Positions 1 through 9,100 of a stretch of DNA of 32,972 nt are shown here, piece after piece. The notes under the pieces are model-generated. The model was not told the DNA's origin and searched no databases. It was given only the letters and a program-made list of their open reading frames with translations. The DNA comes from Porticoccus sp047635255 (GTDB lineage: Bacteria; Pseudomonadota; Gammaproteobacteria; Pseudomonadales; Porticoccaceae). A program made the translations under genes and the position numbers. The stretch lies in assembly GCA_047635255.1 (NCBI GenBank), contig JBLIIR010000008.1, positions 1 to 32,972 of the forward strand, written 5' to 3'. How positions within the stretch are numbered: the stretch's first letter is position 1; every line of letters begins with the position of its first letter.

Positions 1-382
1 TGTTGCGAGCAAATAAATTATGCCAAGCGGTCTCAGTAGTCGCCTCAACAGGCAGATAATGGCTAGCATCCTGCCCCACATGCAGGTGAGAAATATAGCG
101 GTTTTTTTGAGCTATGTAATCCTCTACGCGGCTCCATAATTCATTGAATTTTTCTTGGTTAAAAGGACGATTGACCGGCCCCCATCCAATGGCGTTTTTA
201 CTGGAAGGCTCTTCCACGATAAAGCGGTCGGCTGGTGATCGCCCAGTCCTATTGCCAGTGATCGATAAAAGTGCTCCGGTATCTGTAAGGTGTCCCTCCC
301 CATTTTTAAGAGCTAACTCTATTAGCTCAGCAGAGCATAAATCTTTAAATATGGTCACAGAAGAATTTTCTATTGATGTCAT
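1..382 (-). CDS. pckA: Phosphoenolpyruvate carboxykinase (ATP), N-terminal part, cut by window edge
   Basis: Reading leftwards from the ATG at 382-380, 127 residues are open to the window edge. The stretch LSITGNRTGRSPADRFIVEE (about residues 39-58) is the N-terminal signature of ATP-dependent PEP carboxykinases, and the following GWGPVNRPF and HVGQDASHYLPV segments fit the same family. The enzyme makes phosphoenolpyruvate from oxaloacetate with ATP, the first committed step of gluconeogenesis, in the cytoplasm. An AGGACC-like ribosome site lies about 10 bases before the ATG. The gene follows hslR on the same strand but is separated from it by a terminator-like hairpin, so it probably has its own promoter in 383-536, where I found no convincing -35/-10 pair. 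The catalytic C-terminal part is outside the window. In E. coli hslO lies between hslR and pckA; here it does not. Confidence 0.93.
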   Translation of the reverse strand, partial: MTSIENSSVTIFKDLCSAELIELALKNGEGHLTDTGALLSITGNRTGRSPADRFIVEEPSSKNAIGWGPVNRPFNQEKFNELWSRVEDYIAQKNRYISHLHVGQDASHYLPVEATTETAWHNLFARN

Positions 383-536
383 TAGTGTTGGTCCTGTTGA
401 AGAATTCTAGTCGTATGTTTTGCCTGCGTTTAGCACCATGCATCTTTTCAAGCGATTGCAAGGTGAAGTAGAGCAAAAAAAGTATGGGAATTATGCCAGA
501 AAAATACTCACTAGTGGAGTGCTGTTGATGAATTTG

Positions 537-586
537 AAAAAAAAATGGCTTTATGCGTTACAGTCTTTCATATAAGGCCATAAAGC
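537..586 (-). terminator. Intrinsic terminator after hslR
   Basis: On the minus strand, 586-579 (GCTTTATG) pairs perfectly with 555-548 (CATAAAGC) around a 23-base loop. Two bases later comes a run of nine T (545-537). It starts 11 bases after the hslR stop codon, the expected place for a Rho-independent terminator of the mrcA/yrfG/hslR-side transcript. The stem is only 8 bp and AT-rich, so its strength is uncertain. Confidence 0.6.
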
Positions 587-596
587 TTACTTTTTC

Positions 597-1031
597 TTAA
601 TTTCTTACATCATGTTGATTATTTACATTAAACCTATGTATCTGACGGCGTTGTTTTTTGTTTGGTCGTTTAGAATCAAAAAATATGCCGTTATTGGACG
701 CTTTTCTTTCAGCACTATTTTTGGTCCTTAATAAGATACTTTCTTGTGTTTCACAATACATTGCTAGCGTTTTAGTTGCACTGCTTCTCTGTGCAGAAAG
801 ACTCTTTACCACTACTATTTTTTCATCAATCCCTTGTTTGATGCTAAGAATTATTCCCAGTGTTAGATCTTTGCTAGCTTTTGCACGCTGTCCGTCAATA
901 TGGATCTTCCCCCCGAGGATAGCTGCTTTTGCAACACCGCGTGTCTTAAAAAAACGTGCAGCCCATAGCCATTTATCCAAGCGAACTTTTTTTTCTACTT
1001 TATTTTCTTTAAGCAAGTGGAAGGATCTCAT
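597..1031 (-). CDS. hslR: Ribosome-associated heat shock protein Hsp15 (S4 domain)
   Basis: The 144-residue protein has an S4 RNA-binding domain: VRLDKWLWAARFFKTR (about residues 16-31), then a lysine-rich basic tail. This is the Hsp15/HslR signature. In E. coli Hsp15 binds free 50S subunits that carry a nascent chain with a stalled tRNA and helps to recycle them; I infer the same role. The length is near the E. coli protein (about 133 residues). The ATG at 1031 overlaps the end of yrfG by 23 bases and has no strong ribosome site, so translation is probably coupled to yrfG. A TTG five codons in is an alternative start. Gene order yrfG-hslR is the same as in E. coli. Confidence 0.9.
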   Translation of the reverse strand: MRSFHLLKENKVEKKVRLDKWLWAARFFKTRGVAKAAILGGKIHIDGQRAKASKDLTLGIILSIKQGIDEKIVVVKSLSAQRSSATKTLAMYCETQESILLRTKNSAERKASNNGIFFDSKRPNKKQRRQIHRFNVNNQHDVRN

Positions 1032-1668
1032 TAAAGTTGGTAATAGATGAAAAATCCTTTATCTCGACAGAATTTTGGCTGCTGTCAGGTTTTTTTATTC
1101 CCAAGAGTTGTTTGATCCCGTACTGGCTTGCTGCCTGTAAAATATTTACAGAGTCATCAATGAATAATGTTTTTTCAGGGTCAAACTTTTCCTGACAGGC
1201 AAACGCATACCAGAATTTTTGGCTTTCTTTCGGGTGATGAAATTGATGAGATGTATAGATTTGGTCTAGAAGGCTATTGATTTGGGTAACAGAAAGCTTC
1301 AGCTCGAGGCTTTGAGGGTGGGCATTCGTAACAAGCACGCGTTTTTTATTGTGCAGGCCTAGTTGCTCAAGAAGCTCTTGCGCAAAAGGCCTAATTTTTA
1401 TTAGGCCACTTATTTCTTTTTTTAACCGATAGATATCCACAGCAAGTTCTTTCGACCAGTATGTCGTAGAGTACCAATTCAGTGTACCCGTAGTCTTAAT
1501 AGATAGGTTATGTATTAGATCGTTAGCTGCCTGAACAGGAATATTATGGATCTCTGCATAACGTCTAGGTAGATAGTTAAGCCAAAAAAAATTATCAAAA
1601 TGCAGGTCTAGCAGGGTTCCATCCATATCAAGCAAGACTGTATCAATATTATTCCAGTTAATTCGCAT
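1009..1668 (-). CDS. yrfG: HAD-family GMP/IMP nucleotidase YrfG
   Basis: This 219-residue cytoplasmic HAD hydrolase shows the motifs in order. Motif I is VLLDMDGTLLDL (residues 11-22, nucleophile Asp15 and acid Asp17), motif II is VTNAHPQ, the lysine of motif III is in HHPKESQ, and motif IV is FIDDS. The segment TLNWYSTTYW and the tail LGIKKPDS line up well with E. coli YrfG, which hydrolyses purine mononucleotides such as GMP and IMP. The assignment also rests on position, upstream of hslR and downstream of mrcA, as in E. coli. The exact substrate is inferred. It is about 75 bases from the mrcA stop and shares its orientation, so readthrough from mrcA is possible; a TATAAT box sits just before the start. 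Confidence 0.85.
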   Translation of the reverse strand: MRINWNNIDTVLLDMDGTLLDLHFDNFFWLNYLPRRYAEIHNIPVQAANDLIHNLSIKTTGTLNWYSTTYWSKELAVDIYRLKKEISGLIKIRPFAQELLEQLGLHNKKRVLVTNAHPQSLELKLSVTQINSLLDQIYTSHQFHHPKESQKFWYAFACQEKFDPEKTLFIDDSVNILQAASQYGIKQLLGIKKPDSSQNSVEIKDFSSITNFNEILPLA

Positions 1669-1682
1669 ATTCTTTAGCTAAC

Positions 1683-1688
1683 ATTATA
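1683..1688 (-). promoter_or_regulatory. Possible -10 box of yrfG
   Basis: A perfect TATAAT lies on the minus strand at 1688-1683, 14 bases before the yrfG ATG. A start site 6-7 bases further on would leave a leader of only about 8 bases. No good -35 is visible at the proper distance, so in AT-rich DNA this could be chance. Confidence 0.3.
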
Positions 1689-1742
1689 TTGTGAGTGAAC
1701 GACAGTCTATTTTTCTGGAGAATAGAAAACTCAATGGAGTTG

Positions 1743-4187
1743 CTAAAATAGATCTTCTAGGTTCGTAGAGCTCTTATGCTTTATTGAAGTATTAGCCGTT
1801 GTGCTCTTCTCGGCCAGCGGCGGAATATTTTTCTTTTTGAAAACTTCAAATAGCGCATTTTTTTGTTCTGGCCCAACCCTAAGCCCTGTGTCTGGGTCAA
1901 TTCTGACAGTGATTAATCCTTTTGGCTGTCGCCTTCTACTGTCCACTTTTTCGGCTAACGCATCCCGCATAAAATCTATCCAAATAGGCAACGCGGCTGA
2001 CCCGCCATATTCATTCCTTCCAAGCAATAAGTTATCATCAAATCCCAGCCATGCAGTAGCAACAATATCTGGATTGTAGCCAGAAAACCATGCATCTTTT
2101 GGGCCATTAGTTGTACCAGTTTTCCCTGCAATATCAGAACGATTAAGGACTTTTGCGCGCCGTCCTGTGCCTTTTTTGATAACATCTCTGAGTATAGAGT
2201 CAATAATATATACTGTCTGAGGATCAATCACTCTTGGCGCTGAAGTTAATTTAGGCTCTAGGGTTAAATCTAGCAAGGCGTAAGGGCTGATTTTTTCATG
2301 AGCATATGCTTGATTTTGCGATGACTCCTGAAAAATTTCATTACAGTTATTACATGCAGTCAAAGGGTTTGCTTGATAAAGTAAATTACCCTCAGCGTCC
2401 TCAATGCGATTTATCACATGAGGCTCAACTTGATACCCTTCGTTGGCTAAAATGGCATAGCCTGCTGCAATTTTTAGTGGCGTTGTAGCGTGACTACCAA
2501 GAGCCAGCGAGAGATTTCTGGGCAATTTGGAGCTATCAAAACCAAATCGGCCTAAACCTGAGATCGCAGTTTTGATGCCAATACTTTGCAGAATCCGAAT
2601 GGAGACTAAGTTTCTTGAAAGATACAAAGCCTTCCGTAAACGAGTTGGTCCATAGAATGTTCCGCCGTCATTTTCTGGGCGCCAGGAGTTTTTAAGGCGC
2701 TTGTCTTCAAAAACTAATGGCGCATCATTCACAATGCTTGCAGCAGTGAAATCATTCTCTAAAGCAATCGCATAGATGAAAGGCTTAAAGTTTGAGCCCG
2801 GTTGCCGTGTTGCTTGGGTGGCTCTATTGAAGTTATTTTGTCGAAAATCAAATCCACCGACCAATGCCTTGATTCCTCCATTTTTAGGATTTAGAGCTAC
2901 TATCGCTGCCTGAATTTTTGGCAGCTGAGCGAGCTCCCAGTGACCATTATGTTGTCTAACCCTTACCAAGTCGCCAGTTGAGAATAGTTCGCTTGCTGTC
3001 TGGATTGAACGCGACTTGCTATCAGGGTTATTGTATTTGCGTAGGCTCTTTAGGCCGTGCTCCCAAGAAATTAAGACTTCATGTTTTTCTGCAAGCAACA
3101 CATTGAGGTGCTGATCATGAACTTCTTTTACTACAGCTGGAATTAAACCGCCGTAAGTGAGTGCTGACTGCAGAATATTATTCCATAGCTCTGGATTAGG
3201 GGTGTTGGATTCAGGGCCTCTATACCCATGCCTCTTGTCATATGCAGTCAGCCCTTTCCGAATAGCTTTTTGTGCACTTTGCTGCAAACGGCTATCAATG
3301 GTTGTGTAAACACGCAACCCGTCTGTATAGGCAGATCCCCCGACCATAGCAAACACTTTTTTTCGCACCATTTCAGATACATAAGGAGAATATATAGACA
3401 CTTGGTACCCATAATAGCTTGCGGTAACAGGCTCATTTTTTGCCAAGATGAGGGTTTTTAAATCAATATAATCCAAGTCATGCATACGATTTAGAATCCA
3501 GTTGCGCCTTATTAGGGCTCGCTTGGGGTTGGCTATAGGGTTATAGGCCGAAGGGGCTTTTGGGAGCCCGGCAAGCATAGCTAGCTGAGAGAGAGCCAGC
3601 TTCTGGATAGGTTGTCCATAGTAAACATGGGATGCTGCACTTACACCATAAGCCCTGTTTCCTTGGTAAATTTTATTAGCGTAAAGAGCTAATATCTCAT
3701 CCTTAGATAGTTTGTCTTCAATCCTGAGCGCCAATAAGATTTCATTAAATTTTCGGGTAAATGTTTGTTTTCTGGTTAGAAAGAAATTTCGGGCAACTTG
3801 CATAGTAATAGTACTGCCACCAGTCTTGATATCGCCAGAAGAGACGAGCTCTACTGCTGCGCGCAATAAAGCCCCAATATCGACTCCAGAATGGCTATAA
3901 AATTGGTCATCTTCTGCAGATATTAATGCCTGTATATAGAAAAGGGGTATATCTTGAAAGTCTATTGGATTACGGTGTTTTTCGCCGAATTCACCGATTA
4001 ACTGCAAATCCTCTGAATAAATCCTTAAGGGCGTCTGGAGGTTTATTTGGCGAAGTTTTTCAACGGAAGGCAATTTTGGGCTTAGGTACAGGTATAGACT
4101 ACTAGCTACGATCAATATACCGCCAAATATTGCAAGCAAACACCAAAATCCATTGCTAATAATTTTGTAATGGGTTTTATTCATCAT
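1743..4187 (-). CDS. mrcA: Penicillin-binding protein 1A (bifunctional transglycosylase/transpeptidase)
   Basis: The bifunctional class A PBP polymerises and crosslinks peptidoglycan at the inner membrane, facing the periplasm. After a short cytoplasmic tail there is one membrane helix (about residues 12-35), then a GT51 glycosyltransferase domain with the catalytic glutamate in SAEDDQFYSH (about residue 92) and TGGSTITMQVARN. The transpeptidase domain carries RQPGSNFKPF (acyl-serine, near residue 466), SRN, and AGKTGTT (near 690). About 814 residues is normal for PBP1A. The reading frame also runs up to a TTG at 4208, but two adjacent ATG codons at 4187 and 4184 before NKTHYK are more plausible starts; no strong ribosome site separates them. 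In Pseudomonas the homologue (ponA) is divergent from pilMNOPQ; here the divergent neighbour is aroK directly. Confidence 0.95.
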   Translation of the reverse strand: MMNKTHYKIISNGFWCLLAIFGGILIVASSLYLYLSPKLPSVEKLRQINLQTPLRIYSEDLQLIGEFGEKHRNPIDFQDIPLFYIQALISAEDDQFYSHSGVDIGALLRAAVELVSSGDIKTGGSTITMQVARNFFLTRKQTFTRKFNEILLALRIEDKLSKDEILALYANKIYQGNRAYGVSAASHVYYGQPIQKLALSQLAMLAGLPKAPSAYNPIANPKRALIRRNWILNRMHDLDYIDLKTLILAKNEPVTASYYGYQVSIYSPYVSEMVRKKVFAMVGGSAYTDGLRVYTTIDSRLQQSAQKAIRKGLTAYDKRHGYRGPESNTPNPELWNNILQSALTYGGLIPAVVKEVHDQHLNVLLAEKHEVLISWEHGLKSLRKYNNPDSKSRSIQTASELFSTGDLVRVRQHNGHWELAQLPKIQAAIVALNPKNGGIKALVGGFDFRQNNFNRATQATRQPGSNFKPFIYAIALENDFTAASIVNDAPLVFEDKRLKNSWRPENDGGTFYGPTRLRKALYLSRNLVSIRILQSIGIKTAISGLGRFGFDSSKLPRNLSLALGSHATTPLKIAAGYAILANEGYQVEPHVINRIEDAEGNLLYQANPLTACNNCNEIFQESSQNQAYAHEKISPYALLDLTLEPKLTSAPRVIDPQTVYIIDSILRDVIKKGTGRRAKVLNRSDIAGKTGTTNGPKDAWFSGYNPDIVATAWLGFDDNLLLGRNEYGGSAALPIWIDFMRDALAEKVDSRRRQPKGLITVRIDPDTGLRVGPEQKNALFEVFKKKNIPPLAEKSTTANTSIKHKSSTNLEDLF

Positions 4188-4315
4188 AAGACCAGCTTTA
4201 TAATACAAGAGTAGTATAGAGCCATAAAAATTACGACATAGCCATTTGGCTGTATTATTTAATAAAATAGCTCATTGATCCTTCAGTTTAAAATTATTTG
4301 AGAAGTGCCACTAAG

Positions 4316-4843
4316 TTGATAAATACACATAGAAACATTTTTCTTGTCGGCCCTATGGGTTCTGGGAAGAGCACCATTGGCCGTATTTTGGCAGAAATTC
4401 TGGATCTTAAATTTATCGATCTTGACTGTGAAATTGAAGAGAGATGTGGTGCGAATATATCATGGATTTTCGACATGGAAGGCGAAGATGGGTTTCGAAA
4501 GCGTGAATCTTGTATTCTTGTTGAGTTGGCCTCCGAGACCGGTATGGTTCTTGCTACAGGAGGCGGAGCTGTTCTCTTTGAAGAGAATCGTAATACCTTA
4601 AAAAATAATGGCTATGTTGTGTATCTTAGCGCCCCTGTTGGGCAATTATTAGAGAGAACTTCGCATGATCGCAGCAGGCCTTTATTGAATGTCAGTAATC
4701 CGCGCGAAGTATTAGAGCAGTTAGTATTGGATCGAGACTTACTGTATCAAGAAATAGCAGACCTAGTTTTCGTTACCAGTAAGCGCAAACCTTGGTTGGT
4801 TGCGAATGAAATTGCCAATGAAGTTCGTCAATTTGTAGGCTGA
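4316..4843 (+). CDS. aroK: Shikimate kinase
   Basis: Shikimate kinase phosphorylates shikimate at O3 with ATP in the pathway to aromatic amino acids. The Walker A motif GPMGSGKST is at residues 12-20, the shikimate-binding IDLDCEIE/ERCG segment follows, then ATGGGAV (glycine-rich), and the lid arginines in SHDRSRPLL. No ATG precedes the Walker motif. I prefer the TTG at 4316 because it gives INTHRNIFLVGPMG, close to the E. coli AroK N-terminus, and has GAGAAG about 10 bases upstream. A TTG at 4298 would add six residues without a ribosome site. The gene stands 47 bases before aroB, the normal gammaproteobacterial pair. Confidence 0.94.
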   Translation: MINTHRNIFLVGPMGSGKSTIGRILAEILDLKFIDLDCEIEERCGANISWIFDMEGEDGFRKRESCILVELASETGMVLATGGGAVLFEENRNTLKNNGYVVYLSAPVGQLLERTSHDRSRPLLNVSNPREVLEQLVLDRDLLYQEIADLVFVTSKRKPWLVANEIANEVRQFVG

Positions 4844-4890
4844 TGTGGTACATTTCCAAATCAACATAATTATATAAAGAATGATTTATC

Positions 4891-5964
4891 GTGGAAAAAT
4901 TTAGCAAGCTTTGCGTGAAACTTGGCGATAGGAGTTACCCTATTTTTATTGGTGACGGATTACTGCAATCATCGGAGTTGCTCGCATCACATATTCATGG
5001 AGAGCAAGTGTTGATAGTTACTAACGAGACTATTGCTCCACTCTACTTGAGTTCCCTCGTGGATGGACTGTCTGCATATAACATAGAAACATTGATCTTG
5101 CCGGATGGAGAAATACACAAAAATCTAGAAGTGCTTAATACAATTTTTGATACGTTGCTCGCTAAAAAATACAACCGAACAGCTACTCTAATCGCTCTTG
5201 GCGGCGGCGTTATTGGCGATATGACAGGGTTTGCTGCTGCTTGCTATCAGAGAGGTGTAAATTTTTGCCAAATTCCAACAACATTGCTTGCCCAAGTAGA
5301 CTCGTCTGTAGGCGGAAAAACTGCAGTTAATCACAGGCTAGGCAAAAATATGATAGGAGCATTCTATCAGCCTCAGTGCGTCATAATTGATACCTCCTTA
5401 TTAGGCACTTTACCAGACAGGGAATTTCGAGCGGGCTTGGCGGAGGTAATTAAATATGGGCTGATTGCAGATGTAGAATTTTTTCACTGGATAGAAAAAA
5501 ATATATCTAAGCTTTTAGCGCGCGATCCTGATGCCCTATGTTTTGCAATAGAGAAATCATGTGCCAATAAAGCCAAGATTGTTGAAAAAGATGAGCACGA
5601 GAACGGTATTCGTGCAATTTTAAATTTAGGACACACATTTGGCCATGCTATTGAGACCTTTCAGTCCTATAAAGGCTGGTTGCATGGAGAGGCAGTAGCG
5701 ATTGGAATGATTATGGCCGCAGAGCTATCGAGTTTATTGGGCTGGATAAATCAAGCTGATGTTCGCCGGATAAGAGGTATTCTGGCTTGCTGTAGTTTGC
5801 CTGCAGTAGCACCAAAAGACATGAGCACCAAAATTTTTTTGGAGCTCATGTCAGTTGATAAAAAAGTTCTAGATGGCAGTCTTCGTTTTGTGCTTCTTCG
5901 ATCTATCGGAGTTGCAACAATAACTTCTGAAATTGAACCAAATCTTCTAATGAAGGTTATTTAG
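4891..5964 (+). CDS. aroB: 3-dehydroquinate synthase
   Basis: This 357-residue enzyme converts DAHP to 3-dehydroquinate, using NAD and a metal ion, in the cytoplasm. The NAD-binding LGGGVIGDMTGFAA (about residues 107-120), TTLLAQVDSSVGGKT, the metal ligands in LAEVIKYG, GHTFGHA and LHGEAVA, and the length are all typical of the family. The start is GTG at 4891 with only a weak ribosome site (AAAGAATG further upstream). It probably shares a transcript with aroK. In Pseudomonas a damX-like (SPOR) gene lies between aroB and gltB; here 178 bases of non-coding sequence replace it. Confidence 0.96.
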   Translation: MEKFSKLCVKLGDRSYPIFIGDGLLQSSELLASHIHGEQVLIVTNETIAPLYLSSLVDGLSAYNIETLILPDGEIHKNLEVLNTIFDTLLAKKYNRTATLIALGGGVIGDMTGFAAACYQRGVNFCQIPTTLLAQVDSSVGGKTAVNHRLGKNMIGAFYQPQCVIIDTSLLGTLPDREFRAGLAEVIKYGLIADVEFFHWIEKNISKLLARDPDALCFAIEKSCANKAKIVEKDEHENGIRAILNLGHTFGHAIETFQSYKGWLHGEAVAIGMIMAAELSSLLGWINQADVRRIRGILACCSLPAVAPKDMSTKIFLELMSVDKKVLDGSLRFVLLRSIGVATITSEIEPNLLMKVI

Positions 5965-5975
5965 AAGACAAAACA

Positions 5976-6007
5976 ACCTATAAATCATATCACCTAAAAT
6001 TATAGGT
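5976..6007 (+). other. Inverted repeat after aroB, possible weak terminator
   Basis: ACCTATAA (5976-5983) is the exact reverse complement of TTATAGGT (6000-6007), with a 16-base loop. It begins 12 bases after the aroB stop. Only CTTATT follows, not a proper T run, so termination is uncertain. Confidence 0.35.
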
Positions 6008-6026
6008 CTTATTCGCATCGCGGCAA

Positions 6027-6055
6027 TTGTTACATGGGTCGCGGACGTGTAAAAT
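6027..6055 (+). promoter_or_regulatory. Predicted sigma70-type promoter of gltB
   Basis: TTGTTA (6027-6032, 4 of 6 to the -35 consensus) and TAAAAT (6050-6055, 5 of 6 to the -10) are 17 bases apart. The predicted start near 6062 leaves a leader of about 80 bases before the gltB ATG at 6143. The position between aroB and gltB supports separate control of the glutamate synthase operon. Confidence 0.5.
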
Positions 6056-6142
6056 ATCCATCTTCTTGTTCCAGCAGTATTAGTTTTGCTTTCTCTGAAG
6101 CGGCTGGTCTTTCAACATATTTTACCTAGAGCACCATTTATT

Positions 6143-9100
6143 ATGCCGACAGGCCTCTATAGTTTAGATGAATTCAAAGATAATTGTGGATTTGGACTGA
6201 TTGCCCACACAAAAGGTAAGGTGAGCCACCGTGTCCTAGAAACCGCTATTGAAGCGTTAGCTTGCATGACTCATCGTGGCGGTATTGCTTCTGACGGCAA
6301 AACTGGTGATGGCTGCGGGTTATTGCTTCAAAAGCCAGATGCTTTTATGCGAGATGTGGCTAAAAAGCTGTTTGACGTCGAATTGCCTGAATTGTACGCA
6401 GTTGGTTCAGTAATGCTCAGCCAGGACAGTAGTCAGCGCAACCACGCTAAAAATACTATGTCGACGGTCTTGTCGGATCAAGGGCTGGAAGTAATCGGCT
6501 GGCGGGAAGTCCCTACAAGTAAAGATTGTTTGGGCCGCATCGCATTAGAAACCTTGCCAGCAATTGAGCAAATATTTATTGCTGCAGGCGACCTGGACAA
6601 AAAAAAATTCAATGCTCGGTTGTTTATTTCTAAGCGAAAAATTGAGATTGCGCTAGCATCAGATAATTCTTTTTATGTTGCCAGCCTGGCAGCTAATGTT
6701 ATTAGCTACAAAGGGCTAATGATGCCAGTTGATTTGCCGATATTTTACCCAGATTTGGCAAACCCGCTCCTAAAAACTGCCATCTGTATTTTTCATCAAC
6801 GTTTTTCTACCAATACTAGCCCTCAGTGGCCACTGGCTCAACCATTTAGAATGCTGGCTCATAATGGAGAAATCAATACGCTCCATGGAAATAGGAACTG
6901 GTCTGTAGCCAGAACCTCTAAATTTGTTACCCCCCTCTTGCCCGATTTGCAGGATGTAAAACCTCTTGTCAACCGCACAGGATCAGATTCTTCTAGCCTG
7001 GACAATATGCTTGAAGTGATGGTTGCAGGAGGTATAGATCTCCACAAAGCCGTGCGAATGTTGGTGCCACCAGCCTGGGATAACAACCAAGACTATGGGT
7101 TGAGCGAAAGAGCTTACTTTGAATACATAGCTATGCACATGGAACCATGGGATGGACCTGCTGGACTAGTTATTACTGATGGACGTTATGCCGTTTGTAC
7201 GCTGGATAGAAATGGCTTAAGGCCGTCTCGTTGGGTGTTAACGGATGACGATATTATTGCTGTTGCATCAGAGGTTGGTGTTTATAAATATAGCACTAGT
7301 AGTGTTGTTGCTAAAGGACGCTTAGGCCCAGGAGATATGCTTTCGATTGATACGCATACAGGCTCTATAATGAATGCTGGTCAGATTGACAAAGAAATGG
7401 CCTCCGCCAATCCATATCAGGCGTGGTTAAACAGCAGCACTATCAAAATTATGTCTTCTATGGATGATGAAAGCATAGAAGTTGAGGGCGCCTTAAGTAG
7501 GGAAAGAGTTCGTAATTTTATGAAGATGTTCTTAGTTTCTATGGAAGAGCGAGAGCAAATTTTACGACCACTAGCAGAGGGAGGCCAAGAAGCAGTCGGC
7601 TCTATGGGGGATGATACGCCAACGGCTGTACTTTCAGTTAAAGATCGCAGCTTCTATGATTATTTTAGGCAACAATTTGCGCAGGTGACTAACCCCCCCA
7701 TTGATCCGTTACGTGAAACACTTGTTATGTCCCTAAAGACACAACTCGGTCGCGAAGGTAATATTTTCCTTGAGTCACCCGAGCTTGCAAAGCGCATTAA
7801 TTTGTCGAGCCCAGTTTTATCGCCACGCAAATATTACGCGTTAAAAAATAATACACAGGACGACTACCGGGTTAAAAAATTTAGTGTTAATTATGACCCA
7901 AAAACATCCAACTTAGGGCAGGCCATCCAAGGTCTATGTGAGGAAGTTTCTGGTGCCGTCAGAGATGGCATTAGGTGCTGCATTCTGTCTGATTCTGATA
8001 TTCTTCCAGATAACCTGCCTATTCAGATGTTGATGGCCGTAGGCGCAGTTCATCATCATTTAATTAAATTAGGTCTTCGTTGCGATGCTAATATTATTGC
8101 ATCCACGGCATCTGCTCGTGATTCTCATCAAATTGCAACATTAATAGGTTGTGGTGCTTCTGCGGTTTACCCTTTTTTAAGCTACCACATCCTTTCTGAT
8201 ATGGTGACAGCAGGAGAAATACTTTGTGATATAGATGCGGCATTTAAAAACTACCGCCAAGGCATGAATAAAGGGTTATTAAAAATCCTATCTAAAATGG
8301 GTATCTCTACGGTTGCTTCGTATCGAGGTGCTCAGTTGTACGAGATTATTGGACTCTCTCCTGAAATAGTTAACATGTGCTTTTTAGGGACACCGAGTCG
8401 TATTAAGGGTGCAGATTTTAATGATCTGCAGCAGGACCAACAAAGACTCGCCGATCAGGCTTGGAGTGAACGAAAATCGATCAATCCAGGTGGGTTACTA
8501 AAGTATGTCCACGGCCAAGAGTACCATGCGTTTAACCCAGACGTCGTAACAACTCTTCACCGTGCAGTACAAGAGAGCGACTATACTGCATGGCATGATT
8601 ATGCTGACTTGGTGAATAAGCGCCCTGCATCAACTCTCAGAGATCTCCTGAAGATTAAAGCCGATATTAAGCCGATTCTTTTGTCTGACGTGGAGCCGAT
8701 TGAAAAAATACTGAAACGATTTGATTCGGCAGGGATGTCCCTGGGGGCGCTCTCGCCAGAGGCTCATGAAGGCTTAGCTCAGGCCATGAACAGCCTAGGG
8801 GGTCGATCTAACTCAGGAGAAGGAGGTGAAGATCCTGCTCGTTATGGCACAATGAAGGCATCGAAAATTAAGCAAGTGGCTTCTGGTCGTTTTGGGGTAA
8901 CACCACACTATCTGTCAAGTGCTGAGGTGATTCAGATTAAAGTAGCTCAGGGTGCAAAGCCCGGTGAAGGCGGACAGTTACCAGGAGGCAAGGTGAATGA
9001 ATTAATTGCCAGACTCCGATATTCAGTTCCCGGCGTAACTTTGATTTCTCCTCCTCCTCACCACGACATTTATTCAATTGAAGATTTAGCTCAACTTATT

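Noticed and set aside
144..410. 88-residue plus-strand frame starting with TTG
   Set aside because: It lies antisense to the clear pckA N-terminus, and its sequence matches no family.
658..1050. 130-residue plus-strand frame with hydrophobic stretches
   Set aside because: It is antisense to hslR, which has a recognisable S4 domain; the hydrophobic look comes from reading lysine codons backwards.
4240..4251. Small palindrome AGCCATTTGGCT between mrcA and aroK as an operator
   Set aside because: Arms of five bases are too short to separate from chance, and no known regulator site matches.
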